From Inediibacterium massiliense (GTDB taxonomy: Bacteria; Bacillota; Clostridia; Peptostreptococcales; Thermotaleaceae), in contig NZ_LN876587.1 of NCBI RefSeq assembly GCF_001282725.1, forward strand, positions 144,108 through 208,107: a stretch of 64,000 bases of DNA. Direction: 5' to 3'. Under the pieces are notes generated by a model, which saw only the letters and a program-made list of their open reading frames with translations, did not search any database and was not told where the DNA came from. Positions 8,605 through 16,914 of this stretch are shown piece by piece (within the stretch, counting starts at the first letter, position 1; every line of letters starts with the position of its first letter). The position numbers were made by a program, and so were the translations under genes.

Positions 8605-9381
8605 TTGAATTTAAAAGCAGATCACATATCAGTCACCTTATCGGGTGTAGATATTGTAAAAGACATCAGCATTAAAGTGGACAATAAACAGTTTGTTGGG
8701 ATCATTGGACCAAATGGGTGTGGAAAATCCACCTTGCTGAAAAGTATTTATAAAGTTATCAGACCGCAAAAAGGCATTGTCTTTTTAGGAGATAAGGATG
8801 TTTTAAAATCATCTGCGCGTGCTATTTCAAAAGATATGGGTGTGGTAGGCCAATTTAATGAATTGAGCTTTGATTTTACTGTCTACGAGATGGTGATGAT
8901 GGGGAGAACACCACACAAACACTTAATGGAATCTAACAATATAGAGGATTATAGAATAGTAGCCGATGCGTTAGAAAGAGTTAACTTGGGGGAGTATGCG
9001 GACAGAAGATATTTAACATTATCTGGTGGTGAAAAACAACGAGTAATATTGGCCAGAGCAATTGCTCAAGAGCCTAAATTGCTAATCCTCGATGAACCGA
9101 CCAACCATCTGGATATCAAATACCAGCTTCAGATTTTATCTGTTGTAAAATCATTAAATATCGGCGTTCTTGCAGCTCTACATGATCTGTCTATGGCATC
9201 TGTTTACTGCGATATTCTTTACGTAGTTAAAGACGGACAGGTCATAGCTTCAGGAACTCCAAAAGCAGTGCTAACGAAAGAACTTATAAGGCAGGTTTAT
9301 GAAATAGATTGTGAGATTTACTCTAATCCCATTACTGGTGATTTAGCAATCGCATATTTGTCCTCTAATAATAGGTACTAG
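8605..9381 (+). CDS. Iron-siderophore ABC transporter ATP-binding protein, FecE-like
   Basis: ATPase that powers the importer, 258 residues from a TTG start at 8605. That start is preferred over the ATG at 8584 because GGAGGGAG sits 5 bases ahead of it and it does not overlap the permease. All nucleotide-binding motifs are intact: Walker A GPNGCGKST, signature LSGGEKQR, Walker B LLILDEPTNHLD and the switch His in ALHDLSMA. Length and motifs fit the FecE/BtuD group. It is third in the operon, and the MATE gene follows after 14 bp. Confidence 0.93.
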   Translation: MNLKADHISVTLSGVDIVKDISIKVDNKQFVGIIGPNGCGKSTLLKSIYKVIRPQKGIVFLGDKDVLKSSARAISKDMGVVGQFNELSFDFTVYEMVMMGRTPHKHLMESNNIEDYRIVADALERVNLGEYADRRYLTLSGGEKQRVILARAIAQEPKLLILDEPTNHLDIKYQLQILSVVKSLNIGVLAALHDLSMASVYCDILYVVKDGQVIASGTPKAVLTKELIRQVYEIDCEIYSNPITGDLAIAYLSSNNRY

Positions 9382-9395
9382 GAGGGAATAAAAAA

Positions 9396-10724
9396 ATGGA
9401 ACTTGATATGACCAAAGGAAATCCTTCACGGATTATCCTAAAATTTTTCATTCCGCTGTTTATCGGAGATTTGCTTCAACAATTTTATAGTATTATTGAT
9501 GCAATTGTAATAGGGAAATTTGTAGGAACAGATGCATTTGCAGCAGTTGGCTCTTCAAGTGCTGTAACTGTATTTATAACTTCTATTTTACTAGGGCTTG
9601 CTATGGGTGCTTCGGCAATTTTTTCCCAACTCTATGGCGGCAGGCAGTACGATGAACTGAAAAAGACGATTTCTACTGCCTTAATATTTTTATTTTGTAT
9701 AAGCGTGTTGATTACGATTGTAACATCAGTTTTTTTACCGCAGATTATTACCCTTTATCAAATGCCAAAGGAAGTAGCCGTCTATGCTACAGACTATTTA
9801 AAATATGTTTTTTATGGTTTTATTTTTGTTGGTATGTATAATGTATTTGCATTTCTACTAAGAGCATTTGGAGACTCAAAAACACCGTTATATTTTTTGA
9901 TTGCCTCATGCATATCGAATCTCATTTTAGACTTACTATTTATAGTGGTGCTTCACATGGGGACTGCTGGCGCAGCGATTGCTACTCTTCTTACTCAAGC
10001 TTTCGCTGCTGTGGGATGCGGGATTTATACAATAAAACGGATGAAATTTTTGAATTTCGAGGGGAAAGACTTAATATTCAGTATGTCTTCTTTTAATAAG
10101 ATCGCTACTTTTTCCGTATTGACAGCGCTGCAACAGTCAATTTCCAGTTTCGGAATGATGCTTATTCAAGGGTTGGTGAATACCTTTGGCTCAACTGTCA
10201 TGGCTGCATTTGCAGCTTGCTCCAAAATCGACTCTGTTGCCAATGCTCCTTTGCAAGATCTAGGTAATTCTTTTTCTACTTATACTGCGCAGAATGAAGG
10301 CGCTGGAGAAACAAAAAGAATTCGGGAGGGATTTCGGGCAACTTCAAGGATTATCATAATCCTGTCGGCAGTAATCAGCATTGTCGCATTTATTTTCGCC
10401 CCAAACTTAATTACTCTTTTCGTAAATAAAGATGCAACAGAGGTAATAGCTGTCGGTGTTGGTTATCTTAGAATTGTTTCCGTATTTTATGTATTGCTAG
10501 GCTTTATTGTTATGTTTTATGGATTTTTTAGAGGCCTTGGAGTCATTAAAATATCAATCTTGATGACCATAGTGTCACAAGGATTAAGAGTATTGTTAGC
10601 TTATTCATTTGCACCTATCAGAGGATTTTCGGGTGTTTGTTGGGCCATTGTTGTAGGATGGTTTTTGTCAGACTTATTAGGATTTTACATGTACAAAAAA
10701 GTCATGTTGCAAAAGGCTAGTTAG
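9396..10724 (+). CDS. MATE-family efflux transporter (siderophore operon)
   Basis: Twelve-helix multidrug/toxin extrusion antiporter, 442 residues, driven by Na+ or H+ in the family. The start follows AGGAGG at 9380-9385. The N-terminal half opens with a short amphipathic stretch and LQQFYSIIDAIVIGKFVG, the typical MATE helix 1, and the two six-helix halves are visible. Being last in an importer operon is informative: it may export a xenosiderophore-derived compound after iron release, or an endogenous chelator. No siderophore biosynthesis genes are in the window. A strong terminator follows at 10762. Confidence 0.88.
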   Translation: MELDMTKGNPSRIILKFFIPLFIGDLLQQFYSIIDAIVIGKFVGTDAFAAVGSSSAVTVFITSILLGLAMGASAIFSQLYGGRQYDELKKTISTALIFLFCISVLITIVTSVFLPQIITLYQMPKEVAVYATDYLKYVFYGFIFVGMYNVFAFLLRAFGDSKTPLYFLIASCISNLILDLLFIVVLHMGTAGAAIATLLTQAFAAVGCGIYTIKRMKFLNFEGKDLIFSMSSFNKIATFSVLTALQQSISSFGMMLIQGLVNTFGSTVMAAFAACSKIDSVANAPLQDLGNSFSTYTAQNEGAGETKRIREGFRATSRIIIILSAVISIVAFIFAPNLITLFVNKDATEVIAVGVGYLRIVSVFYVLLGFIVMFYGFFRGLGVIKISILMTIVSQGLRVLLAYSFAPIRGFSGVCWAIVVGWFLSDLLGFYMYKKVMLQKAS

Positions 10725-10761
10725 CTTAATCAATAGTTTTTTGAATACAGATAAAAAGTAT

Positions 10762-10800
10762 ACCCGCCAAATAAAAAAACATGAGTTTGGCGGGTACTTT
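10762..10800 (+). terminator. Intrinsic terminator of the importer-MATE operon
   Basis: ACCCGCCAAA (10762-10771) and TTTGGCGGGT (10786-10795) are perfect 10-bp arms with a 14-nt loop, followed by ACTTTT. It is strong enough to end the operon; with A-rich sequence on the other side it might also work for the minus strand. Confidence 0.8.
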
Positions 10801-10862
10801 TGGTGGTATAAACAAGATGATAAAGGTCTTTTTTTACTTTATTGAACAACAATGGTCGGTTA

Positions 10863-11423
10863 TCAAATTAATGCAGGTGTCAAAATGAATAAAACACTGG
10901 CACCATGCTTGTTATTGTTAATGAATTTATGTTTGACATTAGGAGGGATTCGTACTACATCTCCTTCGTTCAATTCGTAGATTTTACCGTTAAGTTCAAC
11001 ACTAACATCACCAGTCATTATTACTGCGAGTTCTTCCTTAGCGAGATGTGAGTAATGTGATGCCGTCGTACAGGAGTTTCCGTTAATATCCATCATTAAT
11101 ACTTCGATGTGTGCTTTCATAAAATCAGGAGTGAGGACATCATATACAATGTGCTCAGGATTTTCTCTATAGACTTTTTTTCGGTTCTTTTTTCTTGAGA
11201 TTAATGTATCAGTATCTATATCATTTATAAATAAAGTATACAAAGGGACATTTAATGCTTTGCTGATGAGTTCTAATACACTTAAGGAAGGGTTGGCCTG
11301 ATTTCTTTCAATTTGGCTGATTAGAGAAGTACTTATACCGGAATAGTCAGAAAATTGTCTTATAGTCATATTAGCTTTCTTTCTGTAGCTCATTACAGTT
11401 TGGCCTAGATAGTAAGTGTTCAT
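10863..11423 (-). CDS. XRE-cupin transcriptional regulator
   Basis: DNA-binding regulator of 186 residues. The ATG at 11421-11423 is chosen because GAGGAG lies ahead of it on the minus strand; a longer frame to 11507 lacks a ribosome site. The N-terminal Cro/C1-type helix-turn-helix contains IRQFSDYSGISTSLISQIER. The C-terminal cupin barrel (about 110-184) has ELNEGDVVRIPPNVKH, the second cupin motif. Proteins of this build (PuuR/SutR-like) sense small metabolites in the cupin pocket. It is divergent from a DMT exporter across about 150 bp, which it probably controls. Confidence 0.9.
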   Translation of the reverse strand: MNTYYLGQTVMSYRKKANMTIRQFSDYSGISTSLISQIERNQANPSLSVLELISKALNVPLYTLFINDIDTDTLISRKKNRKKVYRENPEHIVYDVLTPDFMKAHIEVLMMDINGNSCTTASHYSHLAKEELAVIMTGDVSVELNGKIYELNEGDVVRIPPNVKHKFINNNKHGASVLFILTPALI

Positions 11424-11572
11424 TTCATTCTCCTCTTGTTTAGAATAATATGTATTTTTACTGTTTTGTTGTAACCCTGTGTACATGGTTGAAATACTTT
11501 TTAACATGGTTTAAACTGTGATTGTACAATATATTGTAACATGTTTATTATAATTAACAAAGGGGGATTTTT

Positions 11573-12505
11573 ATGAATAAATTAAAATTCAAAATAATCA
11601 TATTGATGATTGGTGTATTTTTTCTATCAACATCTGCAATATTTGTCAAAGTATTAGATGCTCCTGTAGCTGTCATAGCTTTTTATAGGCTATTTTTCTC
11701 TGGAATGATGATGTTGCCAGTAGTTTTATTCAATAAGAGTTTGAGAAATGAGTTAATTTCCCTTACCACGAAACAGTATTTCCTGGGCTGTATTTCAGGT
11801 CTCTTATTAGCGAGTCATTACGTGCTCTGGTTTGAATCATTGAACTATACATCGGTAGCAAGCTCGACTGTGATTGTAACGCTTCAGCCTATTTTTGCTG
11901 TACTCATTAGTTATCTCTTATTGAAGGAGAGAGTCAATCATATAGGGATTATAGGTATACTTTTTTCAATTTTCGGTAGTGCTTTTATTGGGTGGCAAGA
12001 TTTTCAAAGTAGCATATTAGCTTTGTATGGTGATTTTTTAGCGCTTCTAGCAGCTATACTCATAACAGGATATTTTTTTGTTGGTCAATCGTTACGTCGG
12101 CACATAAGTGTTTTAGGGTATTCTTTACTTGGATATTTTAGTAGCTCAATGATTCTATTTGCTTATGGAATCTTGCAGCAGACGACGTTTATTGGGTACA
12201 CCAGAGAAACATGGGTTCTATTTTTATGTATGGCTATATTTTCAACCATATTTGGTCAAATGCTCATCAATTGGGTATTAAAATGGTTGAATACAACAAC
12301 GGTATCTGTTGTGATTTTAACAGAAGTTATTTGGGCGACGTTATTGTCAATATTGATACTTAATGAAAGAATTACGAATAAACAAATCGGAGGAATTGTC
12401 ATAATAATCGTGGGACTGCTTATTTATTCCTATAGAGAAAAAATTGAATTACGAGTGGAAAAACGTCGAGCAAAGGCAAATGAAGTTTTGAATGAGGAGG
12501 TATAA
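11573..12505 (+). CDS. DMT-superfamily (EamA) transporter
   Basis: Ten-helix drug/metabolite transporter of 310 residues, with two EamA repeats (about 8-140 and 150-290). Typical family features are PVAVIAFYRLFFSGMMMLP in the first repeat and the conserved PVFAVLISY-like segment QPIFAVLISYLLLKERV near residue 105. The start follows AAGGGGG at 11561-11567. The C-terminus ends in a basic tail. EamA proteins export amino acids or small metabolites; the substrate is unknown. It shares a divergent promoter region with the XRE-cupin regulator, and its stop codon abuts a cupin pseudogene. Confidence 0.9.
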   Translation: MNKLKFKIIILMIGVFFLSTSAIFVKVLDAPVAVIAFYRLFFSGMMMLPVVLFNKSLRNELISLTTKQYFLGCISGLLLASHYVLWFESLNYTSVASSTVIVTLQPIFAVLISYLLLKERVNHIGIIGILFSIFGSAFIGWQDFQSSILALYGDFLALLAAILITGYFFVGQSLRRHISVLGYSLLGYFSSSMILFAYGILQQTTFIGYTRETWVLFLCMAIFSTIFGQMLINWVLKWLNTTTVSVVILTEVIWATLLSILILNERITNKQIGGIVIIIVGLLIYSYREKIELRVEKRRAKANEVLNEEV

Positions 12506-12690
12506 ATGCATAAAATTAACATAGAAGAAAAAGTGAGATTAATTGATAATTAGTGGGAACCAAAGATTATTGATGAAGCAAACGATTCATATGTAAAATT
12601 AGCAAAATTCAAAGACGAATTTGTTTGACACGTTCACGAAAACGAAGATAATTCAGAAATGACTGTAATAATTCCATGCTTTTGTATTTT
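12506..12690 (+). pseudogene. Broken small cupin-domain gene
   Basis: An ATG directly follows the EamA stop codon, behind GAGGAGG. The frame reads MHKINIEEKVRLIDN, stop, WEPKIIDEANDSYVKLAKFK, then stop, then HVHENEDNSEMTVIIP. The two in-frame stops are TAG at 12551-12553 and TGA at 12626-12628. The TGA sits where small cupins have Trp before HxHE, so it looks like a TGG to TGA change. The C-terminal half is gone. It was probably co-transcribed with the EamA transporter, and its decay must be recent because the reading frame is still easy to follow. Confidence 0.75.
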
Positions 12691-12720
12691 TAAAATTATA
12701 GAATAATTTCGATAATTTGG

Positions 12721-14073
12721 TTAATGATGTATCCTACAATCACGCTCATAAATTACTGCTTGATTTTTTGATGTGCTGATCATGCAACGTACGATAAATA
12801 CTGCGACAACTAATTCTGTCACAGGCATAGCCATCCACAAAGCATTACCACCGAGAAATACCGGAAGGAGTAGAATGAGAGCTCCGCTGATGATAATTCC
12901 CCTAGAAAGTGAGATTATAAATGAAATGCGAGGTTGCATCACAGACTGAAAATAGTATGTTGAATAGATGTTAAATGGCAAAAGCAAAAATGATAAACAG
13001 TAACAACGTATTATCATCGAAGCAATTTTAAGAACCGACTGCGTAGGTGTCATAAATAAGTGGACGAACGCATTAGGAAGTAACATGGTTAATGAAACCC
13101 ATACACTGCTCACAACTGCAACAGTAATGAAACTGTAACGTAACAGTTTTCGAATTCTGTCTAGTTTTTGAGCACCAAAATTAATCGATAAAATCGGTTG
13201 AACTGCTTGACCGATACCATAAGCACAGCACTGGACAAATGTACTTATGTTGACAATAATGCCATAGATTGCAAGCGCATCTGATCCTGAATATTTCATA
13301 ATCTGTTGGTTAAACAGCATTGTCAATATACCCATGGCGATGTCAATAAAAAATGTCGAAAAGCCAGTCGTAAGAATTTGCTTTGCTTTTGCATACAAAT
13401 GGGTTGGACGTTTAAGTTTAAGTGTATTTCGGGCATTGAAAAAATGTGTTAGCATGACAAGAACTGATATGATTGCACTGCCAACAGTCGCAATGCCAGC
13501 CCCTAGTATGCCTAAGTCAAAGGTAAATACAAGTAAGTAATCTCCCGCTACATTAATAACGCCACCAAGCATTACAGCTTTTGTAGCAAGCGCAGGATTG
13601 GAATCGTTGCGTAAGAAAGCAGAAAACAGTTGAGTAAAAAGAAATACTGGTGCGGCAAATTTAACTGGAATTAAGTATCTTTTTGCCAAAGGAAGCAATG
13701 TATAATCTGCACCGAACAAAAGCAGAAGCTGATCCTCTAAAAAAATTAAAGAAACCCAGAGTATTGTAGCAAACAATGCCGTGAATAGAATAGCTGCTGA
13801 AAAATATTCATTTCCGCTATCGGAATTATTGCTTTTCCCGCGACTTGTACTGAACAAAATAGAGCCACCTATACCCGTAAGCAAACCGAAGCTATACAAT
13901 ATATTCCATATAGGCGCAATTACCGCCATGGCAGCAGAACCGGACGGACCGTGATATTGTCCAACCATTATCATATCGACCATTCCATAGACTGATGTGA
14001 TTAAAGCACTTCCAAAAGATGCTGCTAAGTACTTTAGGTAGATTTGTTTTACATTTCCATTTAGTAAATCCAT
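12721..14073 (-). CDS. MATE-family efflux transporter behind an RNA leader
   Basis: Multidrug/toxin antiporter of 450 residues. The ATG at 14071-14073 is chosen because GGAGGAG lies 5 bases upstream; the longer frame to 14121 would start inside the leader hairpin. Twelve hydrophobic segments in two related halves are visible, opening with MDLLNGNVKQIYLKYLAAS and SVYGMVDMIMVGQYHG, typical of MATE helix 1. It resembles the MepA-like subgroup in length and N-terminus. The long structured leader upstream suggests expression is induced by premature-termination control, as is common for efflux pumps. Unlike the first MATE gene it stands alone. Confidence 0.9.
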   Translation of the reverse strand: MDLLNGNVKQIYLKYLAASFGSALITSVYGMVDMIMVGQYHGPSGSAAMAVIAPIWNILYSFGLLTGIGGSILFSTSRGKSNNSDSGNEYFSAAILFTALFATILWVSLIFLEDQLLLLFGADYTLLPLAKRYLIPVKFAAPVFLFTQLFSAFLRNDSNPALATKAVMLGGVINVAGDYLLVFTFDLGILGAGIATVGSAIISVLVMLTHFFNARNTLKLKRPTHLYAKAKQILTTGFSTFFIDIAMGILTMLFNQQIMKYSGSDALAIYGIIVNISTFVQCCAYGIGQAVQPILSINFGAQKLDRIRKLLRYSFITVAVVSSVWVSLTMLLPNAFVHLFMTPTQSVLKIASMIIRCYCLSFLLLPFNIYSTYYFQSVMQPRISFIISLSRGIIISGALILLLPVFLGGNALWMAMPVTELVVAVFIVRCMISTSKNQAVIYERDCRIHH

Positions 14074-14182
14074 ATTTTCTCCTCCTACAAAACAAAACGA
14101 GCTGGATAAACCAGCAGGCATTCCAGCCTGCTACCTTATCCAGCTCGTCGCTTCTAATGAACGATTCACCCTCCGAGTAAGC
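14074..14182 (-). promoter_or_regulatory. Structured 5' leader with attenuator hairpin before the MATE gene
   Basis: On the minus strand the leader holds a 50-nt near-perfect hairpin (14098-14147): outer arms of 12 bp (14098-14109 with 14136-14147), symmetric ACC/ACC internal loops, and inner 7-bp arms (14113-14119 with 14126-14132). It is followed by TTTTGTTTTG and then the MATE ribosome binding site, so transcription would stop just before the gene unless the hairpin is prevented. I do not recognise it as a T-box, yybP-ykoY or guanidine riboswitch. The shape is that of an antibiotic-responsive attenuator or an unnamed regulatory RNA. Confidence 0.6.
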
Positions 14183-14188
14183 AATGTG

Positions 14189-14218
14189 ATTATAACATAG
14201 TAAAGCGCATAAAGTCAA
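14189..14218 (-). promoter_or_regulatory. Promoter of the MATE leader RNA
   Basis: Reading the minus strand, TTGACT (14213-14218) and TATAAT (14189-14194) are separated by 18 bp, a near-consensus vegetative promoter. The predicted start near 14182 gives a leader of about 108 nt. Confidence 0.7.
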
Positions 14219-14379
14219 ACTTCTTATCTATGATCCCCAGTCTGCAGCTGCATAAACAGATATTGATGACCCTTAGTAATGTTTAGCCTAATCACAACTC
14301 ATCTACAGTATATCTCATTTGATTTGTGTCAGAAATATGTAGTAGACTTCTTAAATCATACATGGTAATGTATGTATTT

Positions 14380-14669
14380 TAAATTTGCATTTCAAACTAA
14401 TTTGGCGAAATGTAACTCAATGAAGAATATAGCTTTTTGGTATTATAGAACATCTCTATATACTCAAATACTGCATTCTTTGCTTTTGTATAGTATCAAA
14501 TTTACTATCAATTAATAACTCTGTTTTCAATAATTTATAAAATGATTACATAAGAGCGTTATTATAAGGATTTCCTGGTCTACTCATATTAGAAATTACT
14601 CCCTCCTTAGATAACTTTCCTTGATAAGCTTTACTACTATAATGGATTTGTGGAGTTCTGTAATAATCA
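14380..14669 (-). pseudogene. IS3-family transposase (orfB) 3' relic
   Basis: Translation of the minus strand from 14669 gives DYYRTPQIHYSSKAYQGKLS, then KEGVISNMSRPGNPYNNALM and, past a stop, SFYKLLKTELLIDSKFDTI, then a frameshifted EYIEMFYNTKKLYSS-like tail and SYISP. This is the C-terminal third of an IS3/IS150-group DDE transposase. The codon that should encode the catalytic Glu (in NALME) is now TAA. No terminal inverted repeat was found. The rest of the gap 14220-14380 shows nothing recognisable. Confidence 0.8.
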
Positions 14670-14670
14670 C

Positions 14671-16455
14671 TCAATCTATTTTATTAAATTTTTTCTCTAC
14701 TAGGTTTTTTAATTCTGTATAATTAACTACAAAATATGATGTTGTTTGACGTAATTCTGTTGTGCCAGGTAAAATAAAAGTCTCAATATCATTGATGTTT
14801 ATTTTATTTAAAGCCTTTAGATCTTCGGCAATTTTCACAGAAGGATAATTTGTTACAACGTTTTTTGATAATTCGTTAGACAATCCACTTATTTCTGTAA
14901 GATATTTAGTGTCAAATTTTTGCTTTATTAGTTTCGTAATAAAATTTTGTTGCATTCGTACTCTTGTAATATCGCCTTTGGGATAACCCGCACGATAACG
15001 GACTAATTGCTCTGCTTTTTCGCCATCCAATATTTGCAATCCTTTTTCTAAAGATATATGTAGGTTCTGCGCAGGGTCATCATAAAGCATATCAACGGGC
15101 ACATTAAACTCTACTCCACCTAAAATATCTATAATATTTCTAAAACCTTCATAATCTATCCTTACGTAATAATTAACAGGTATTTCAAGATTATTAGTAA
15201 CTGCGTCAGTTATTTTTTGGGCATCACCATCAGTCATTAAAGTAGATATTTTATTATCTTGCTTATCTGATGTAATAAGGGTGTCTCGTGGAATTGACAA
15301 CACCGCTAGATTGTTATTTGTTTTATTAAGTGAGAGCAACATTAAAGTATCTGCACGCATTTGCTCACCACCGTCAACGCCGATTAATAGTATATTCGTC
15401 TGATTTTCAGTCACGCTCTCAATCTCCAGAGGTTTATGTAAATCTTGTGACTGGGTTTTATCACTCAAAACTCCGCTAGCAAAAATAGAAGCACCAAGTA
15501 TTATACAAGCCGTAATTACTGAGCAAAGAATTGTTATTTTACTTTTTTTTGTAGCATTTTTAATCATGGTAAATCTCCTTTTAATCTCATTTTTATTGCT
15601 TGCCATTGCCGTGCTAAACAGTTTAGTATTTGTTTTTGTTTGCGAAACAAGTGCTAATATTGTGTTCATATAGTTTTTTTGCTCCTTTTCGTCCATATCT
15701 GCCACAACAGATAGATCGCAGGAGATTTCGCACTCTTGATCAATCTGTCTCGATACGATATAGGCGAAAGGATTAAACCAATGCACAGTATTTACAATCA
15801 TTGAAAACCATTTATACCAAAGGTCATGTCGCCTGTAATGGGTAAGCTCATGCAACAGTATATAGTTTAGGTTTTCCTGTGAAATTTCTATATCGGGAAG
15901 GAGTAACAAGGGACTGAAAATCCCCACCATAAGCGGTGCGTCAATCATGCTTGTTTTTCGGGTTGTAATTTTCTCAGCGTCTATTCCATGGCAGGAAATA
16001 ATGACGGAGTTTTTGTGAATTGCCCGCAAAAATATTAAATATCTAATCAGGTTAATTCCCAATATCAACATCAATCCCACCAGCCACGCATAACACATCA
16101 TATCTGTTATTCCAAATGAAATATCCTTTAATACATTTACTGTGCTTTGTCCGAGAGATTTCGTGTTAACTGCTGGAATGGGTATTTGTTGTACATTTTC
16201 TAATTCCCCTGGTACTGTTGTTTCTGTGAAAGTCTGTTCCGTGTTTAGCGAAACATCGGGTGCTATATTAGTGGTGACCTGTGGTAGACGTATAGTAATA
16301 GGCAACATCATAACAATAAGTACAATTGCCCATGCGTAATATTGCCATGTAGAGCCAAAACATCTGGTTGTTATAGGCTTTAATAACAGCAATAATGCCG
16401 CTAAAACACTTCCTACTGCCGATGTTATAAGTATTGCTTTGAAAAGTAATAACAT
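14671..16455 (-). CDS. BlaR1-type M56 metallopeptidase fused to an LCP (LytR-CpsA-Psr) domain
   Basis: Membrane protein of 594 residues combining two families. Residues 1-300 form the BlaR1/MecR1 M56 zinc protease: two N-terminal helices, helix about 117-140, and the catalytic HELTH at 202-206 followed by YRRHDLWYKW. A fourth helix lies at about 305-327. Instead of the usual penicillin-binding sensor, residues about 353-590 are an LCP domain (NILLIGVDGG, RADTLMLLSL at 367, SIPRD at 387-391). LCP enzymes transfer glycopolymers to peptidoglycan, and their conserved Arg and Asp residues are present. The protein could link wall-polymer sensing to proteolytic signalling, but the BlaI-type repressor gene next to it is wrecked. 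Confidence 0.85.
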   Translation of the reverse strand: MLLLFKAILITSAVGSVLAALLLLLKPITTRCFGSTWQYYAWAIVLIVMMLPITIRLPQVTTNIAPDVSLNTEQTFTETTVPGELENVQQIPIPAVNTKSLGQSTVNVLKDISFGITDMMCYAWLVGLMLILGINLIRYLIFLRAIHKNSVIISCHGIDAEKITTRKTSMIDAPLMVGIFSPLLLLPDIEISQENLNYILLHELTHYRRHDLWYKWFSMIVNTVHWFNPFAYIVSRQIDQECEISCDLSVVADMDEKEQKNYMNTILALVSQTKTNTKLFSTAMASNKNEIKRRFTMIKNATKKSKITILCSVITACIILGASIFASGVLSDKTQSQDLHKPLEIESVTENQTNILLIGVDGGEQMRADTLMLLSLNKTNNNLAVLSIPRDTLITSDKQDNKISTLMTDGDAQKITDAVTNNLEIPVNYYVRIDYEGFRNIIDILGGVEFNVPVDMLYDDPAQNLHISLEKGLQILDGEKAEQLVRYRAGYPKGDITRVRMQQNFITKLIKQKFDTKYLTEISGLSNELSKNVVTNYPSVKIAEDLKALNKININDIETFILPGTTELRQTTSYFVVNYTELKNLVEKKFNKID

Positions 16456-16469
16456 AAATCTATCCCCCC

Positions 16470-16640
16470 CTAAAGATTAAACATCTTTTTGATTTCTTCA
16501 ATGTCATCTGCGGACATCTCTCCTGCTTTGAATAGGGAAACAGCTAAATTCTTTACAGAGCCGTCATATAACTTTGATGTAAGGTTTTTTGTCTGCAATT
16601 GCTTGTAATCATCCTTGGAACCACCAGGTACATACTGCAT
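16470..16640 (-). pseudogene. BlaI/MecI-family repressor, C-terminal relic
   Basis: On the minus strand the sequence reads SKDDYKQLQTKNLTSKLYDG, SVKNLAVSLFKAGEMSADD and IEEIKKMFNL before a TAG at 16470-16472, which is the dimerisation tail of a BlaI/MecI/CopY repressor. The winged-helix half (about 70 residues) is missing; unrelated sequence begins near 16641. Its place directly upstream of the M56 gene matches the normal blaI-blaR1 order, so the repressor has been lost and the operon promoter probably with it. Confidence 0.8.
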
Positions 16641-16914
16641 CATTTAAAAAGATTAATTGAGTTATATGACGAAGATAAAACTATTGGTGAACGAAAAAAT
16701 GACACAGAAATATTCAAAAATAGGGTTGTTTCTGGATGAAAAGATGAGTTTGGAAGATTACTTTTTAATGATCATATCCATATTTATGGTTTGCTTTATA
16801 TCTTTGTAGAAATAACAGAGATAAAGATGTATAATAAAATAAATCTTGTTATTTTGAGAGAACAGTATAATGATTATATAAAGGGACACTCAATAAAGGA
16901 AAGGGGAAACTGGA
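16641..16914. other. Gene-poor junction with no recognisable feature
   Basis: AT-rich sequence between the blaI relic and the MalT-like regulator. Short open stretches exist on the plus strand (for example around 16660-16730), but they are broken by stops and match no family I recognise. It probably contains the promoter of the downstream regulator and debris from the event that removed the blaI 5' half. Confidence 0.4.

Noticed and set aside
14104-14172. A GTG-started 12-residue leader peptide in the MATE leader RNA
   Set aside because: The only ribosome-site-like sequence (GGAGG) directly abuts the GTG, leaving no spacing, so translation is unlikely.
14074-14182. T-box riboswitch before the MATE gene
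   Set aside because: No T-box sequence (TGGNACCGCG-like) or specifier-loop architecture is visible, and the gene is not amino-acid related.
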